The translations under genes and the position numbers were made by a program. Below, piece by piece: positions 1 to 12,175 of a stretch of 64,000 bases of DNA; the first letter of the stretch is position 1; every line of letters begins with the position of its first letter. Source of the stretch: Triplophysa rosa. Its lineage: Eukaryota; Chordata; Actinopteri; Cypriniformes; Nemacheilidae. The notes under the pieces are model-generated. The model was not told where the DNA came from. It ran no database searches and worked only from the letters and a program-made list of their open reading frames with translations. Where the stretch lies: NCBI RefSeq assembly GCF_024868665.1, contig NC_079898.1, positions 12,250,124 to 12,314,123 of the forward strand, given 5' to 3'.

Positions 1-620
1 ACAGTGAAAAAGATCGTTACTTTCCCCCCATAACAATCCACCACCCCGTGCCTCTAACCCCCCTTTCATCTCCTTAAAGAGAACCTCGTATCACGGGCAC
101 TTACAGACAACAAGGTCCAACGTCTTCCTGCTTCCTCCGTCTAATCCTCTCCGCGAGAAAAACAACTCGATTGACTTTCAACAGCTTTCCATAACAACCT
201 GCAGTGGCAGGAAAGACGGAGCAGGCGAGCGGAGAGACGCGAGCTGCGGCAGCCAGATGTTTCCGAGCTGTTGCTACTCAACTCTCCTGTAAAGAGGAAG
301 CGCTTGACTGGCAGCGCGCAGGCCAATGGAAGAGGCGAAAAGAAAGCGAAGGCAAATTGGAAGCTGCCTCTGCGGGGGGAAGAGGGAGGGATGTCTCTTT
401 CTCGGCGTAGGTTGACACCAGGCAACAGTGAGAAAGCAGAAAAAAAGGCCGAGCGAGCGAACTGGTTCCTCCGGCAGACTGGCGCAGAGCGCTGAGCGAG
501 GGAGATTGCGCAATGTTACGTGGGTACTGTAGTCACGGGTCAGGCAGCGGTGAAGAACAGGTGCGGCGTAACTTCCTTCAACGCGCCGCAAAGCCACGCT
601 GGAAGTGAGCGAGATATTCA
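1..620. promoter_or_regulatory. CpG-rich promoter-like island, gene not identified
   Basis: This stretch is much richer in GC and CpG than the AT-rich DNA that follows from about 630. It has GCGC, CGCG and GCGAG runs, mainly between 120 and 620. Open frames on both strands reflect composition and match no family I know. On the minus strand, 99-104 reads GTAAGT, so a non-coding exon could end at 105 and splice leftwards out of the window. In other vertebrates the gene upstream of AKT3 in head-to-head orientation is ZBTB18. That makes a minus-strand zbtb18 5' exon one candidate, but no zbtb18 coding sequence is visible and the identity is inference. Confidence 0.55.
505..514. promoter_or_regulatory. 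C/EBP-type palindrome ATTGCGCAAT
   Basis: A perfect 10-bp palindrome identical to the classical C/EBP family consensus, inside the CpG-rich island. It would suit a proximal promoter site. Binding is inferred from the motif alone. Confidence 0.4.
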
Positions 621-3058
621 CGCTGTTGGCGGATTAAAGGACTCTTGTCTGTTAATGAGGAATAGAGGCATGGGCAAAACAAAAGATTTGAGTGTTTAAC
701 TAATTATAAGGTACAATTAAAAGAAATAGTTTAAATTTAACCACTGCAAATTATGAAGTTTGTAACAGCCGTTAACATGGACGAAACATACTTGCAATAT
801 TAATTCCCATGGGGAAAATTTAGTTTTGATTATATAATTATAATAACCATCATAATAATTAAATTAATTTCAAAGTCTTAAAATTCTAACATCGTTTTTA
901 ATCATTAAATAATTACATTTACATGAATTGTAATGCTAACATAATTCTGTGCTGTTCTTATGACCGTTATATTGCTGATTATGAGGCAACAACCTAAGAC
1001 AATTTCACCTCAAAATAATATTTTGTTTTTCAAATTTCATGTAATATATAGCCTATATATAGAAAGAGAGATTAAAAATGTGACTTTTTGAAAATGAACG
1101 TATTATGAAATAAACAATTAAGACGATTGTGAACGTTTAAATGGATCACTGATACCTAACTACTGTAGCCTATATTTTGGTCAATGACCAAATTTCTCAA
1201 AGTTTTTGGTATAAAAATATATTTTAAACGGAATAGTTTGTCTTAAGTAATGAAAACAAAAACTAATTTCCCGTGTACGCCGTATGGCGTGACCAGTTTA
1301 TATATTAAAGTGAAGAGTGCGCCTCAACAGGTGAACGTTTGCAATGCTAAGTATGTGCAATGGTACATGCGCCGAGTTCACTCAATACCTTGTGAATGCA
1401 GTCACGTGTTTGGCATATTTGGCTGCTAAACTGCAGCCCGCCCATCAGCATCCACGGTCCCACACTCACAGCGCTGCATTCGTCCCAGTAAACTAATTGG
1501 CGTTACTAATACATTTCAAAACAAACCACTGTCCTACTGGTATTGGAATCTTGACAACATAACATTGTAATTTAATGCAAATAACGGCCTCGTTAAGTTG
1601 ATGTGGCTAAATGAGTTCAGTCATGAGTCCCGTTGCTTTTTGTCAAACAACAATAAATTCCTTGTTTTGTACAAGTGTTATCTTCGGTTACGACCGTCAT
1701 CATTTACATCAATTACAATGAAAATAGTTACATCATGTGAAACGCTGCTTTATCCTTCTTTAATCCAAAGGTTTCTACTATTAAAAGTATTCTCGTTCTG
1801 AATTGTCAATAAACCTATATGTTCGCCTTAAAAAGATGATTAGCCACACTGTTCGCGAATGAATGTGCACCCCTCAAACAGTTTTATTCATAAAAATGTG
1901 TTGAAAACTAATGTGCTGTTAGTTCTCTCCTCCAGTATATGATAATCAACAGGCCTTTTTGATCCCAAATGTTTTTTTTATCGGAGATGATTGTCCCATT
2001 GAATAAAGCTGTGCCATCAGCAATGCAAAGCTTTGAAATGTTATTTACTGGAGCTCTCTCCATCTGTTCAGACTGAAGTCAAAGATGTGCAACTGAAGAG
2101 GCATAGATAACTAATACAAGTCATATTTTTTATTATTGCAATAAAATAAATGATGATTGTTTGATAAGTGTTAAGGCACATGCTAGACGAGCAGGGTTTA
2201 GATTTGACAGCTTATTGTAATGGGTACTTCTGCATTCCCACCTCTTGAGGTCACTGTGGAATCCGTTTGTGGATACTTGCCCCAACATAAATATGTTAAT
2301 GCTTACACACACAATTATATACATCAGACATTAAGTGTATAGTACATTAAGGACACGAGCAATGAGCTATGATAAAAGGTTGTGGCTCTGTACAAGTGGT
2401 TGTACATGCTGATCATACAGTAATTATGCTAATAAATGTTGCTTTGAGGCAGGAATTTCATGTGGACCTGTGATATTATACAATCATAAACTGAAGTTTA
2501 TACATTTACCTTTTTGATGAGATAAAATCATGCTGTATAGCACAGAAAATATGTATTCAGTTTGCATACAGTATACAGTATTTGGGGGGGGGAAGTGTCC
2601 CATGACTTTGGGCTTCTCTATCTTTCCATCCAGATTGGGACTTTTAATCAATTTCGTTTGTAACTTATGCTCAAATATGCAGTATAATATTGTATCATCT
2701 GACATACATAAAACCGAAGAGAAAAAACAAGCCAAAAACAAATACAAATGTAATAAATAATAAGCAATGTATATAATTATAAACATATACCATACACATT
2801 TAAAAATAATAATTTAGACATTATTGAATTTTGAGAACCTTATTCTGTTTAATATGATAATTAGGGCAGTAATTGTTGAGATTGTGCTGCTCAAATATGA
2901 ATGTTACTGAACAGATGCATAACTGTTCTTCCTCTCGAAGAGCGATGAACAAAGACTGAATCAATTAGCTTTTCTTCAGCAAGCAGATTAGTAAGAAGAC
3001 AATTAAGTTGGAACACACATAAAATTTTGTTAATTGTCTGCTTTTCATTGTCTTAGAG
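621..3058. other. AT-rich intergenic DNA, nothing recognised
   Basis: Long AT-rich stretch with no convincing coding potential, RNA gene or transposon end. The short open frames have no family resemblance. A run of nine G at 2583-2591 is the only local oddity. Confidence 0.6.
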
Positions 3059-3068
3059 ACACACACAC

Positions 3069-3137
<69 letters not shown>
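3059..3137. repeat. (AC)n microsatellite
   Basis: About 39 AC units with a single ACGC interruption near 3071-3074. Read on the minus strand it produces a spurious alternating Val-Cys frame. Likely polymorphic in length. Confidence 0.97.
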
Positions 3138-3141
<4 letters not shown>

Positions 3142-4220
3142 GTACATACAGTCGCTGGAAGACCACTCCAGAATTATTTTCTTTTTTTTTATTCACTTTT
3201 ATAGTTACATGTTTAAATCAAATTAATCTGCAAAATATACGGGTCAAAATAACAACCAAGATGACAATGTTTGAAGAACTTGAACACTGTGGCATCCGTG
3301 GAAGTTAATTTTCAAATAACCCAATACTAATGTTTTACATGTATTTTGGGAACAAAATAAATGAATCCAAAAATGAATATTCAAGCATATATTCTGCATT
3401 CTTTTAGTCCTCTTTGTTGGGTGAATTTATGTCATTCCCGAGGTCTGTTTTTGAAATTCAACAGTATGATGGAATGGCAAAAATACATGCAGAATAAAGA
3501 CAAAACTGGGGTGGTCTCTCAATTTTTTCTGCAGCTGTATATATCTCAAATTTGCAGCAGTGGCACAAAACCATCAGTCCCAGACTCTTAAGTGTCACCC
3601 TTATTTCTCACATATATACACAAACAGGCAACGACAGAGGAATGTTCCCAAAAGACGAGACGAGCCACAGAGATGAATCCCTCTCATCAGATGGCCAACC
3701 ACACTGTCTCAGGAGAACACTGGGATTGTTTATCTGGAGCTCAGTCTATTTCCTCTTCTCCTGGGACACTGCAGCAGCACGTCACCCAGTGAACACAGCA
3801 GCCACACAATTATTATACCTCATAATAATTAGCATTTAATGAAGCACCCAGCCATATGGAGGAATCTGTCTTAAACCGGTGAAAACATGCTGATAAATGA
3901 AGGTTAATGCTGTGTGATAAATAACACAGCTGGGAAAGGACTATAGCTCTGCGCTACAATAATACCATGCGGTGCAACAAAATAAATCATAACTTTATGA
4001 GGCATTTGCACTTAACAACAGTCGGCAAGCATCCCCAGTCAAAACAATGCTCAATGTGATTGAAATGTGCAAGAATAAGAAGACACATAAGACGAGGACA
4101 GATAAATTTCAGATACTATTTCATAACATTTCTCTTGTTTTTCACAGATTAGTAGAGCTGTCATAGACCTGAAATCATATTGTAAAGGCAGCTTCTGTAT
4201 AAATGGGTAAATATGGGTGC
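3138..4220. other. Intergenic DNA, nothing recognised
   Basis: Mostly AT-rich unique-looking sequence. Overlapping plus-strand short frames between 3361 and 3839 show no domain or splice context and are taken as chance. Confidence 0.5.
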
Positions 4221-4368
4221 TTTCCTGTGACTCAGTGGTTAGAGCATGGCGTTAGCAACATCAAGGTCATGGGTTGGATCCCAGGGATTGCACATACTTA
4301 GAAACAATTGTATAGTATCATGAAATGTAAGTTGCTTTGGATAAAAGCGTCTGCCAAGTGCATAAATA
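4221..4368 (+). mobile_element. tRNA-derived SINE
   Basis: The left part resembles a tRNA gene. An A-box-like TGGTTAGAGCATGG lies near 4237 and a B-box-like GGGTTGGATCCC near 4271. It is followed by a tRNA-unrelated body and the tail GCTTTGGATAAAAGCG with TCTGCCAAGTGCATAAATA. That tail is characteristic of fish tRNA-derived SINEs whose 3' end is shared with a LINE partner. The B box departs from GGTTCGANTCC, so this is a decayed, probably silent copy. Confidence 0.78.
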
Positions 4369-5980
4369 ACCAGGTATTTAGTACCCATTACAATCCACGA
4401 AAAAAAATTATGAGAAAGTAAGAAAGAGGACCAAACGTATTTCATAATGCAAAAATGACGATGACATCATCACTGTGTGTTGCTTTTTTAATGTCAACTC
4501 AACCATTTTTAAATATACATTAATGGGAGATTTTCAAACTTTTACCTTAAATTTATAAATTTATAAAACTATTAAACATTGAAAATCTTATTGCAATCTT
4601 CAGCAAAACTATTGGAACGGAGTCTGAAAGGGGAAAAATTTGTAATAGGCCTAATTCACAGGACGTGTTTAACATATATGGACCTATCCTGAAAAGTACT
4701 TCCTGCATTTAAACGGATCCATTGAGATTTTTATCAGAAGCTAGAAACAATAACTTTTCGAGTAAATAATTCATGACCTACCTGTCTCACGTGCAACCCT
4801 CTTATTAAGCAGGAGAACAGCTGTTCTTTCCCACAGCTCACCCAAAGCCTCTGGAGGGGCTGCATCTGTTGAGGGGGTGGGGTTCACATCTCTAGGGTTC
4901 AGACATCAGCAGAAACTGCTGTGTGTTTAACTTGTTTATCCACAGATGGTGGAGGTCAGGCCACAAAAAGAAAGCTTTAGTTTAAATTCACACCGTATCT
5001 TTATTCTGTGTTTCAAGTCATTCAGTACCCATGCACAAGTTCTAACGGCAGGATGATGATATTGCACTTTGAGTCAACTATTTTTGGAAACACTACCAAA
5101 TATTGCTGTAGATCTAGGAAAGTAATATGTGTTGTGTTATGATTTCAAGGTCTGATACACATTCACATCTGCTTGCCTAATCACATCTGTCTATAATTGA
5201 ATCTGGAGCAGTGAGGGCGGCACCATGGGCCATTGGTACTGCACTTCCAGGCGAAATTGAAATTTAGATGCTCGGCAAGATTCTGCTGATTATGTGGAGC
5301 AAGAGATATGTACAAGTATTCTTACTGTATGTCATTGTGGCCAGATCGTATAGCGGGCGAATATTCATTTGAGATTCTATGTCATACTGTAACTTAAAAC
5401 ACTGCAATGTGTTTACTTCACATTACAGTTATAAACATGATTTGCACCATTGCAAGCCAGAAGCTGTTGATATAAGGGGGAGAGACGTTCCTTTCCTAGA
5501 GAGCATCTTATTGGACCAAATGAGTGAGTGCGAGCCATTCATGTCAAAACTGTTTCATTTTCCTAACCCATTGAATCCAGACATCAGAAAAATATCAAAC
5601 ATGCATGTTTTCTATTTAAAATGAGGGAAATACATGAGTTATGGATGTGACAAAAAAGGACACGTTTTGAGAGACAACATAGTTTGAGGGATTTCTGATT
5701 AAAATGTTCAAACCTGAAACAATAATACACAAAAAATGGAGAAGGGATGCCCCTTCCTCTTTCATGTTCTCATTTATGAAGATTATGGACTGCTATGGAT
5801 GTATAAAATAAAATAAAATTTTAAGTTTGACAATTTCATGAAATTGAAAGGTGTTTTTCACATGTGTTATCATGGACCAAAAGCATGAAAACTCCATTAA
5901 AAGTCATAATTTAATCCTTTATTATCTTTATACCACATACAGTAACGGTCTTAAACCCCATATCTTAAAAAGCTTTCCTC
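4369..5980. other. Intergenic DNA, nothing recognised
   Basis: Unique-looking, AT-rich sequence with a slightly GC-richer patch at about 4780-4960. No coding exon, RNA gene or clear repeat end was recognised. Confidence 0.5.
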
Positions 5981-7330
5981 CAGAGACATGGTTTGGACTA
6001 AGCATTACTCTGCTCTCATTCCCAGCCTTTTCTCAGGCCTGTAGGGGGATGTTTTTCTGGGGTAGGTGGAACACAGATGCGCGGCAGCTCTTGCATTGCT
6101 GGAAGAGGAGATGGCTGACTACCTTTTGGCTTGGAGGCACCATTAACCAATTTGCTATCCAGATGTCCATCAGAGAGCAGCGGCCAGCTTTGTGCCAGTC
6201 TGAGCAGTCCAGACACATACATCTGGGCAAGACCATTATATTCACAGTCTCAGACTCAACCCCCACACACAATCTGTTATTTTCTCCATTTTAGTTTCCA
6301 ACAGCATGAGTATGACTACATTTTGTATTTTGCATGGGTAAAGACCTACGTAAAATAAAACCAAATATTTGTTGTGAATGTTTAGTTGTAAATTAGATTA
6401 GAATTACCATTTATTAATCAAGAGTAGTGCATTTTGTCATTAGATAAAGATGAAAACTGATCGACCTATGAGGCATGAGCTTTTGGTCACATTTCCATAT
6501 GTGCATATTTAACAAACATGCACCAGACAGAGGTGTATGTCCTTCTCCTATAGTGCAAAGATGTTTTATTTTTAAGCTAAAATGTCTTTGTAGCTTTTTT
6601 CAAACATAACAAAAATAAATACTTATCAATGACATTATTATACATCGGTGGCTTTTAGCTGCTTTCAACAAGTGGAAAAACACAGACTTACTTGTTAATT
6701 GGCTGTTTGATATAAATAGACTTGCAGCTGAAATTCTAGTAAAACACAAACAGAGATTAACAATTTTCCTATTACCATTCTGTGCCGTGGTCCGCCTGAT
6801 TGATGATACCTGCACCAACAGTGTGTGTACGTACCACAACCGCAACCTCTGCCAGTGCGAACATTTGCCTTGTGGCACCAATTCCCAGGAATGCCTAACC
6901 TGTGCCAGCTGTTGGAGACAAGCAACCTGTGCCAACAGTGGCTGGAGCTGCCCACCACATCATCTGTTCCAGCGTTTCCATCTGTAGCATTTGTAGCGAT
7001 CCTCCTCTATCTGCATCTGGACCCTCCAAAGAAAGCTCTCCAATAGTGCTGGCCTTGACTATGGCTGCCAACCAGGCCAGATGTTCGAGCTGTAAGCCCC
7101 GGGCTAAATCGATGTTGCGCTCCGCTCATTATTCCAGGCCTGATGAATTGCAAGTGGCTGTTTTTTTCTGCTCCATCTACAACAAACCATCCATCAGCGA
7201 GAGATGCTTTGAAGAGATACAGTGGTGGGGCTGTCTTAGGAGGGGGGTTGCAGATGTGTCTTTCAGGACATTTGCCACATTACGGGAAAGCTTTTTTGAA
7301 AAGATAGATAAAAGGGAATATATTTGTATG
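5981..7330. other. Candidate conserved non-coding blocks (about 5990-6290 and 6780-7310)
   Basis: Two GC-richer islands of unique-looking DNA are open in several frames on both strands, with no start context, splice logic or family resemblance. Such composition between AT-rich flanks, upstream of a developmental gene such as akt3, is typical of conserved non-coding enhancers. The block at 6830-6960 repeats the words CCTGTGCCA and TGCCAACAGTG or TGCCAGCTG several times. Function is inferred only. Confidence 0.35.
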
Positions 7331-7453
7331 TCCTATTCACAAGTCTAGTTTAACTTCCAAACAAATGCGTAGCCTATGATTCATTTAAGAAAGGGTATTA
7401 TGTGCCACTTATGTTAATTATGTAGCTAGACATCATGTTTAATATTTGTCTTT

Positions 7454-7668
7454 CTGAAGAATGTTGGTAACCAAACAATGGCGGCATCCATGGACTTGCA
7501 CGGATTTTCTGTCCATACAATAGAAGTGAATGGGTTCCGCCATTGTTTCATTTTTTTATATATTTTCTTTTGTGTTCTGCAGAAGAAAGAAAGTCATACA
7601 GGTTTGAAATGTCAAGAGGAAGAGTAAATGATGACATAATTTTAATTTTTGGGTGAACTGTCACTTTA
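7454..7668. mobile_element. Angel-like foldback MITE, left end truncated
   Basis: Carries the family hallmarks: GAAGAATGTTGGTAACCAAA, the central CATACAATAGAAGTGAATGG, TTTGTGTTCTGCAGAAGAAA, and the right terminus GGGTGAACTGTCACTTTA. The full family is a near-palindrome that folds into one long hairpin. This copy lacks the distal left arm. Confidence 0.75.
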
Positions 7669-7810
7669 AATCTATTTATAAAGAAAAGTTTATTTTTGTT
7701 TTATATAGAGCAGCTGTCTCACAGGTGTTCTTTTTTTAATTCCATTTATATTTTATTGTCCATATAATCCAGAATCCAGTTATATGTAAATAATATATAC
7801 TTTAAATTTG

Positions 7811-7966
7811 AAGGGATAGTTCATCCAAAAATGAAAATTCTGTTTCCCACATTCTTTAAACTATCTTCTTTTGTGTTATGCATAACAAAGAAATTCATGC
7901 AAGTTTGGAACAATTTGAGGGTCAGTAAACGCTGACAAAATGTTCATTTTTGGTTGATCTATCCCT
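7811..7966. mobile_element. Angel-like foldback MITE, short variant
   Basis: Starts AAGGGATAGTTCATCCAAAA and ends TTGGTTGATCTATCCCT, giving inverted termini. The centre resembles the subfamily at 53180-53434, with AAAGAAATTCATGCAAGTTT and TTTGGAACAA. Confidence 0.7.
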
Positions 7967-9301
7967 ATAAATTGAATAACACACCTGTGTTTTAAAAAGA
8001 GTATTTTTAGAATTTAGTTTCAAATGTTTCTTCTCTTTTAGTACCAGTATGCTGTTGATCATGGCAGAACCATTCACGCTGTACATGTATGACTAGCTCA
8101 TAATGGACACATACACACACTTTAATGACTGCTCTGCAGATTCACAGATATAAACAAATATTCACTGCGTGTTTGAAGATCTGGACAGACACTCTTGTAT
8201 CATTATCAACATTTCAAATGTCCTATTTTTTAAAGTTATGAAAACAACTAAATGAACCAACTCAATATTTATGTGTCAGCCAACCTGTAATCCCAGCTGT
8301 ATCGATGCACAGGCACCTGGCTATGCATTACAAAAATCTTAAAGGCATTTAAAAATGTTTTAGGTATTCTGTGGTGCTAAATATCTTGAAGAACGTGTGA
8401 TGCTAATATCACTGTGATAAATGCACTGCATTGCAGTTGGCTGAGTTACAGACCATTTGTCACAATCGCAATGTTAAAAAGATATTTTATTATTTCATTA
8501 CCAGGACAAAGCTGTGAGCTGTGAACTTCCTGTGTGAAGAAACACTTGGTAACTCGTCAGGATGTAGCAGGGAGGATGTTCTGCAGAATGCTCCATGCAA
8601 CGTCTATACCTTCACTGTAAAAAATGTACTGTAGAATTTACAGGAATTAGCTGGCAATAAAGTTGCCAATAAAGTCTTGTAAAATTGTTGTTAATTGCTG
8701 TAAAATGGTTTGCAGTATTTTAGTGTAAAGCAATTTACAGGTAATTGTTGTTTGTGAATTACAGTGCCTTATTGATTTTTTACAATAATGTCGAAACAAA
8801 CCTGTATTACATGTTACAGTATTTTTTAGTAATTCCAAGAAATTACAGTATTTAGCTGGCAACTAAGTTGCAAATAAAATCCTGTAAATACCTCAAAAGG
8901 CAAGATGATGTTGTAACAATTTTACATTAAAAATGCTGTAAAATAAAGTTTTTTACAGTCAAATGTAATCTATTATTTACCACTATATCATATAAATATA
9001 TAGGAATGAAACAATTTAATTTACAAAATAATGCAACCCAAGTCAAAGCTGTTGTAAAAAAATATTTATTCAAACTGACAAGGCAAAGCAATGCAAGACC
9101 TTCACATGTTTAACACTTTCCATTTTTACAGCTTATTAGAAAATCTTTGCTCATTTTAACCTTTTTAAAACCCTCTTTAACTATGTTTTTTAAAAGAAAA
9201 AGAACGTTTTGTGATATGGTGATAAGTTTCATCTTATCTTCCACTAAAACCTTAATATTCAATTTAAAACAACATCTATAAAACATCTAAACAGTTTCAT
9301 T

Positions 9302-9759
9302 ACAAAAAATGACATTCTTACTAAGTATTTTTGTATTGTGTTTAGTAAAAGTATCTGTAACTTCTTATGACAATCAATATACATTTACTTGACAAGACAA
9401 ATGACTTCAGATATTTAGTCTTGTTTTTTGAAAAATAATATAAGAATTAAGTAAGTTTATGGTAAAAACAAGCAAAAAAATCTGCCAATGGGGTGAGAAA
9501 AATAAACTTGAATTTAGTTTGACCCTTTTATCAAGTACCTAATTCAAGTTTATTTTTCTCACTCCATTGGCAGATTTTTTTGCTTGTTTTTTTTTTTTAC
9601 CATAAACTTACTTAATTCTTATATTTTTCTCCTTAAAAAGAGACTAAATATCTTAGGTCACTTTTCTTGTCAAGAAAGTGCATCTTGATTTAAGAATATT
9701 TAGATATTTTTACTACAAAACAAGACAAAAACACTTAGTAAGAATGTCATTTTTTGCAG
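9302..9759. mobile_element. Foldback MITE with about 200-bp arms
   Basis: The left arm begins near CAAAAAATGACATTCTTACT and the right arm ends with its complement near 9759. The inner segments at 9431-9500 and 9530-9620 are almost perfect inverted copies, meeting around 9520-9530 (AGTTTGACCC). The element would form a single very long hairpin. It lies inside the 8613-13839 transposon, downstream of the SAMD3-like gene. Confidence 0.8.
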
Positions 9760-9821
9760 CGTTTACATTTGTTTTCAAGTTGACCAGTGAATAACTTTGT
9801 AAGAGCAAAAAAGTTGGAACA

Positions 9822-9852
9822 TGTAAGTAAGTGTAAGTGTAAGTGTAAGTGT
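9822..9852. repeat. Short GTAAGT tandem repeat
   Basis: Four to five tandem hexamers of the GTAAGT type lie beside the 3' end of the SAMD3-like gene. On the plus strand each unit resembles a splice donor, but no plus-strand exon adjoins it. Confidence 0.8.
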
Positions 9853-9919
9853 CTATTCACAGACGTTCATGTGTACAGCAAACGTATCTAAACTTACATG
9901 CTTAACCACTCATAGTCCG

Positions 9920-12042
9920 TTATCTTTCTGAGTAGAGTACACACATGAGGGTTAACTGTGTTGTTCCTCTTCTCTGAGACCTTTCCGCTTTTTTACCTCC
10001 AACCATTGTTGTGGCTGATTTGGTGCCAGTGGATGGGTTGATTAAAACAAAGCATCTGCACAAAGATAAAGTAACTAGTTTAGTTTTAATCAAAATAATT
10101 ACGAACCACAGCTTTTAGTACCACTTCACCTCAAGCACTACTGTGCTATTAATGTATTAAGTAGTACATTTAAATAAATTTTATAATAATTACCTTTGAA
10201 TAAATTCAAGTGTGCAGGATGCTGCCTCCTCGTAAACCAGGTTGAAGCTGTAATAAGATGAAAATAAAGCTGCAAATCCAGCCACAAAGCTAGAGTGTGC
10301 ATTCACAACCACCTGCCCTTCAATACTTAACGTCCACTGGGTTGCAGTGAGGATTTCACCTAAAGTATAATTTAAATAGAAGTTACAAATTGTAAAGTAA
10401 AAAAAATCGTCAAAGTTTATTAAAGTGATAGTTCACCCAAAAAAGAAAATTCTGTCATCATTTACTCACTCTCTTCATCATTTCAAACCTGTATGACTTT
10501 CTTCCACAGGACACAAAAGAAGATATTTTGAAGAATGTTGGTAACTGGCACCCATTTACTTGCATTTGTTTTGAGTTTATATAATAGAAGTGAATGGGGT
10601 CCAGTGCTGTTTGGTTACCAAACTTTCTTCAGAATATCTTCTTTTGTGTTCTGCAGAAGAAAGAAAGTCATACAGGTTTGACATGAGTAAAGGATGAAAT
10701 AATTTTCTTTTTTGAGTGAACTATCACTTTTAGTACAGTGGGGGACAGAATTATTCGAACACTAGTATTTTTACATGCTAAAGTGAGTCATTGCTATCTT
10801 TTGCTGTAGTGTGTCACTAGGAAATATCCGTTTGAATTTTTCTAATTTCAAATTAATTTGCACAAGGTGTTACAATAGCCGGTGCTCTACACAGAGATGT
10901 TATCTCATCATCATGCAGTCTGTGTGGAATGACAAGAAGAAACAGAAAAAACTGATACTGACTAAATTCAGAAGGTTTCTTGAAGCATCTTGGAGATGTT
11001 GCCACAGTTCTTTTGGATTTAGTCAGTCTCAGTTTGTTCTGTTTCTTCTTGTCATTCCACACACACTGGATGATGATGAGATCAGGGCCCAGTTGCATAA
11101 ACTTAGCCGCTAAGTTAAGACTGCGTCTTAACAACTAGTCTCACTGACTAGCAATTAGTTAGGACTAATCAGTCTTATGTTTCACATTTCAATTAGCCCA
11201 ATCTACCTTTTTATGTCGGTGATTTAAAAAAGTTATGACCAGTCTTGAAGAAAAAAACGAGATGACTAACTTCTAAGACTAGTCTTATCAGTTTATGCAA
11301 CCGGCCACAGATCTCTGTGTGGAGCACCGGCTATTGTTAGACTAAACTGATATTTCCTACTGACACACTACAGCAAAAGATAAAAATACCTGACTTTAGC
11401 TGGTGAAAATAGTAGTGTTCTTATCATTTTGGCCACCACTATAATATTCAGTGGATTTCAGAACATTGTACATTACCTAAGACAATCAGTCTGGGAGAGT
11501 CTGGAAGCATCAAACTTTTCTCCACATTAGTTGCTGCTGCAGACACCTACAACAAAAAATAGTGATAATTTCGATGTATTTACATATGATATTTTGTAAT
11601 TTTTTTCAATAATAAAGTACTGTAAATTACTTACGTCGGCCTGAAGAACAAGGTCTTCACGTTTTTCTTTGAAGTGTGAAAGAAGCAGAAGGACAACGCA
11701 CGGGATGACACAAGATGCTCTGCTATCATCAAACCTCATAAGTATGCGCTGGATCTCATCTGCATTAGTCCCCGCTGGCTTCTGTTTAAAGAACTGAAGA
11801 ATCATCTTTCCCTTTTCTTCCATGGAGCTCTCAAGTTTTTCCAAAATGCTGATGTTTATCAGTAATTTGAAGTGGTTATAAAGTTCTTTGGGTGTGAAAT
11901 GATATGGCCAGTCATTCTTCAACTCAGCAATGGATGGTGGTGGATAGACATTGATGGATTTCCATTGGAGATAATACTGAAAACTTTGTAAATGCACGGG
12001 AACAGTCAGGTACACCACATGTAAAGGAACAGTTTGGAACAT
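9920..12042 (-). CDS. SAMD3-like transposon-borne gene, four exons
   Basis: Spliced on the minus strand from exons 12042-11635, 11546-11477, 10359-10194 and 10055-9920. That is 780 nt, giving 259 residues with no frameshift or internal stop. All three introns are GT-AG and phases match (0, 1, 0). Landmarks are QYYLQWKSIN, NDWPYHFTPKELYNHFKLL, LLLLSHFKEKREDLVLQAD, VEKSLMLPDSPRLIVLG, WTLSIEGQVV and CTLEFIQR. This is the pattern of the multicopy teleost proteins annotated as SAMD3-like; biochemical function is unknown. The start at 12042 is the first in-frame Met, but a CAG just upstream could be an acceptor, so an N-terminal or non-coding exon may lie in the tandem units. The protein is short for the family. 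Confidence 0.72.
10420..10732. mobile_element. Angel-like foldback MITE, near complete
   Basis: Left terminus TTAAAGTGATAGTTCACCC and right terminus GTGAACTATCACTTTTA are inverted repeats. The arms fold through a centre near TTATATAATAGAAGTGAATG. It sits in the intron between the second and third exons (in transcript order) of the SAMD3-like gene, abutting the next insertion. Confidence 0.85.
10736..11441. mobile_element. Tc1/mariner-like non-autonomous element with long TIRs
   Basis: Begins CAGTGGGGGACAGAATTATT after a TA at 10734-10735 and ends CCACCACTA before a TA at 11442-11443. The long inverted arms include CTATCTTTTGCTGTAGTGTG on the left and its near complement at about 11365-11390. 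Middle segments also pair (AATGACAAGAAGAAACAG with CTGTTTCTTCTTGTCATT). The TA duplication fits Tc1/mariner. A second element interrupts it at 11086-11306. Confidence 0.75.
11086..11306. mobile_element. Small palindromic MITE nested in the Tc1-like element
   Basis: Termini are GGCCCAGTTGCATAAACT and, inverted, GGCCGGTTGCATAAACTG. Inner parts also pair around ACTAGTC and GACTAGT words. Removing it rejoins the outer element near GATGATGAGATCAG and AGATCTCTGTGTGG. The exact duplication is ambiguous (CAG or ACAG). Confidence 0.75.
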
Positions 12043-12175
12043 TACTGTGCACTTTCATATGCTGAGTAAAACCTACAATGGAATTACTCTCATGCTGACA
12101 CAATTTGCAATGTACATTTCTAAAAAATACTTTATCTACAGCAAATCCATGTTATTATCACTGTACAGTGAATAT

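Noticed and set aside
274..621. 115-codon minus-strand frame in the first CpG island
   Set aside because: Composition-driven; not related to zbtb18 or any family I recognise, and several other frames are equally open there.
2965..3147. Minus-strand frame of alternating Val and Cys
   Set aside because: It is the translation of the AC microsatellite.
5851..6294. 147-codon plus-strand frame
   Set aside because: No domain, no splice context, overlapping open frames on the other strand; consistent with a GC-richer non-coding block.
10811..11134. Two overlapping opposite-strand frames of about 100 codons with similar peptides
   Set aside because: They mirror each other because the DNA is the inverted-repeat centre of the Tc1-like element.
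11527..11634. C-terminal extension of the SAMD3-like frame past 11635
   Set aside because: It reads through a strong GTAAGT donor. The spliced join to 11546 restores a family-typical QADVSAAATNVEK sequence.
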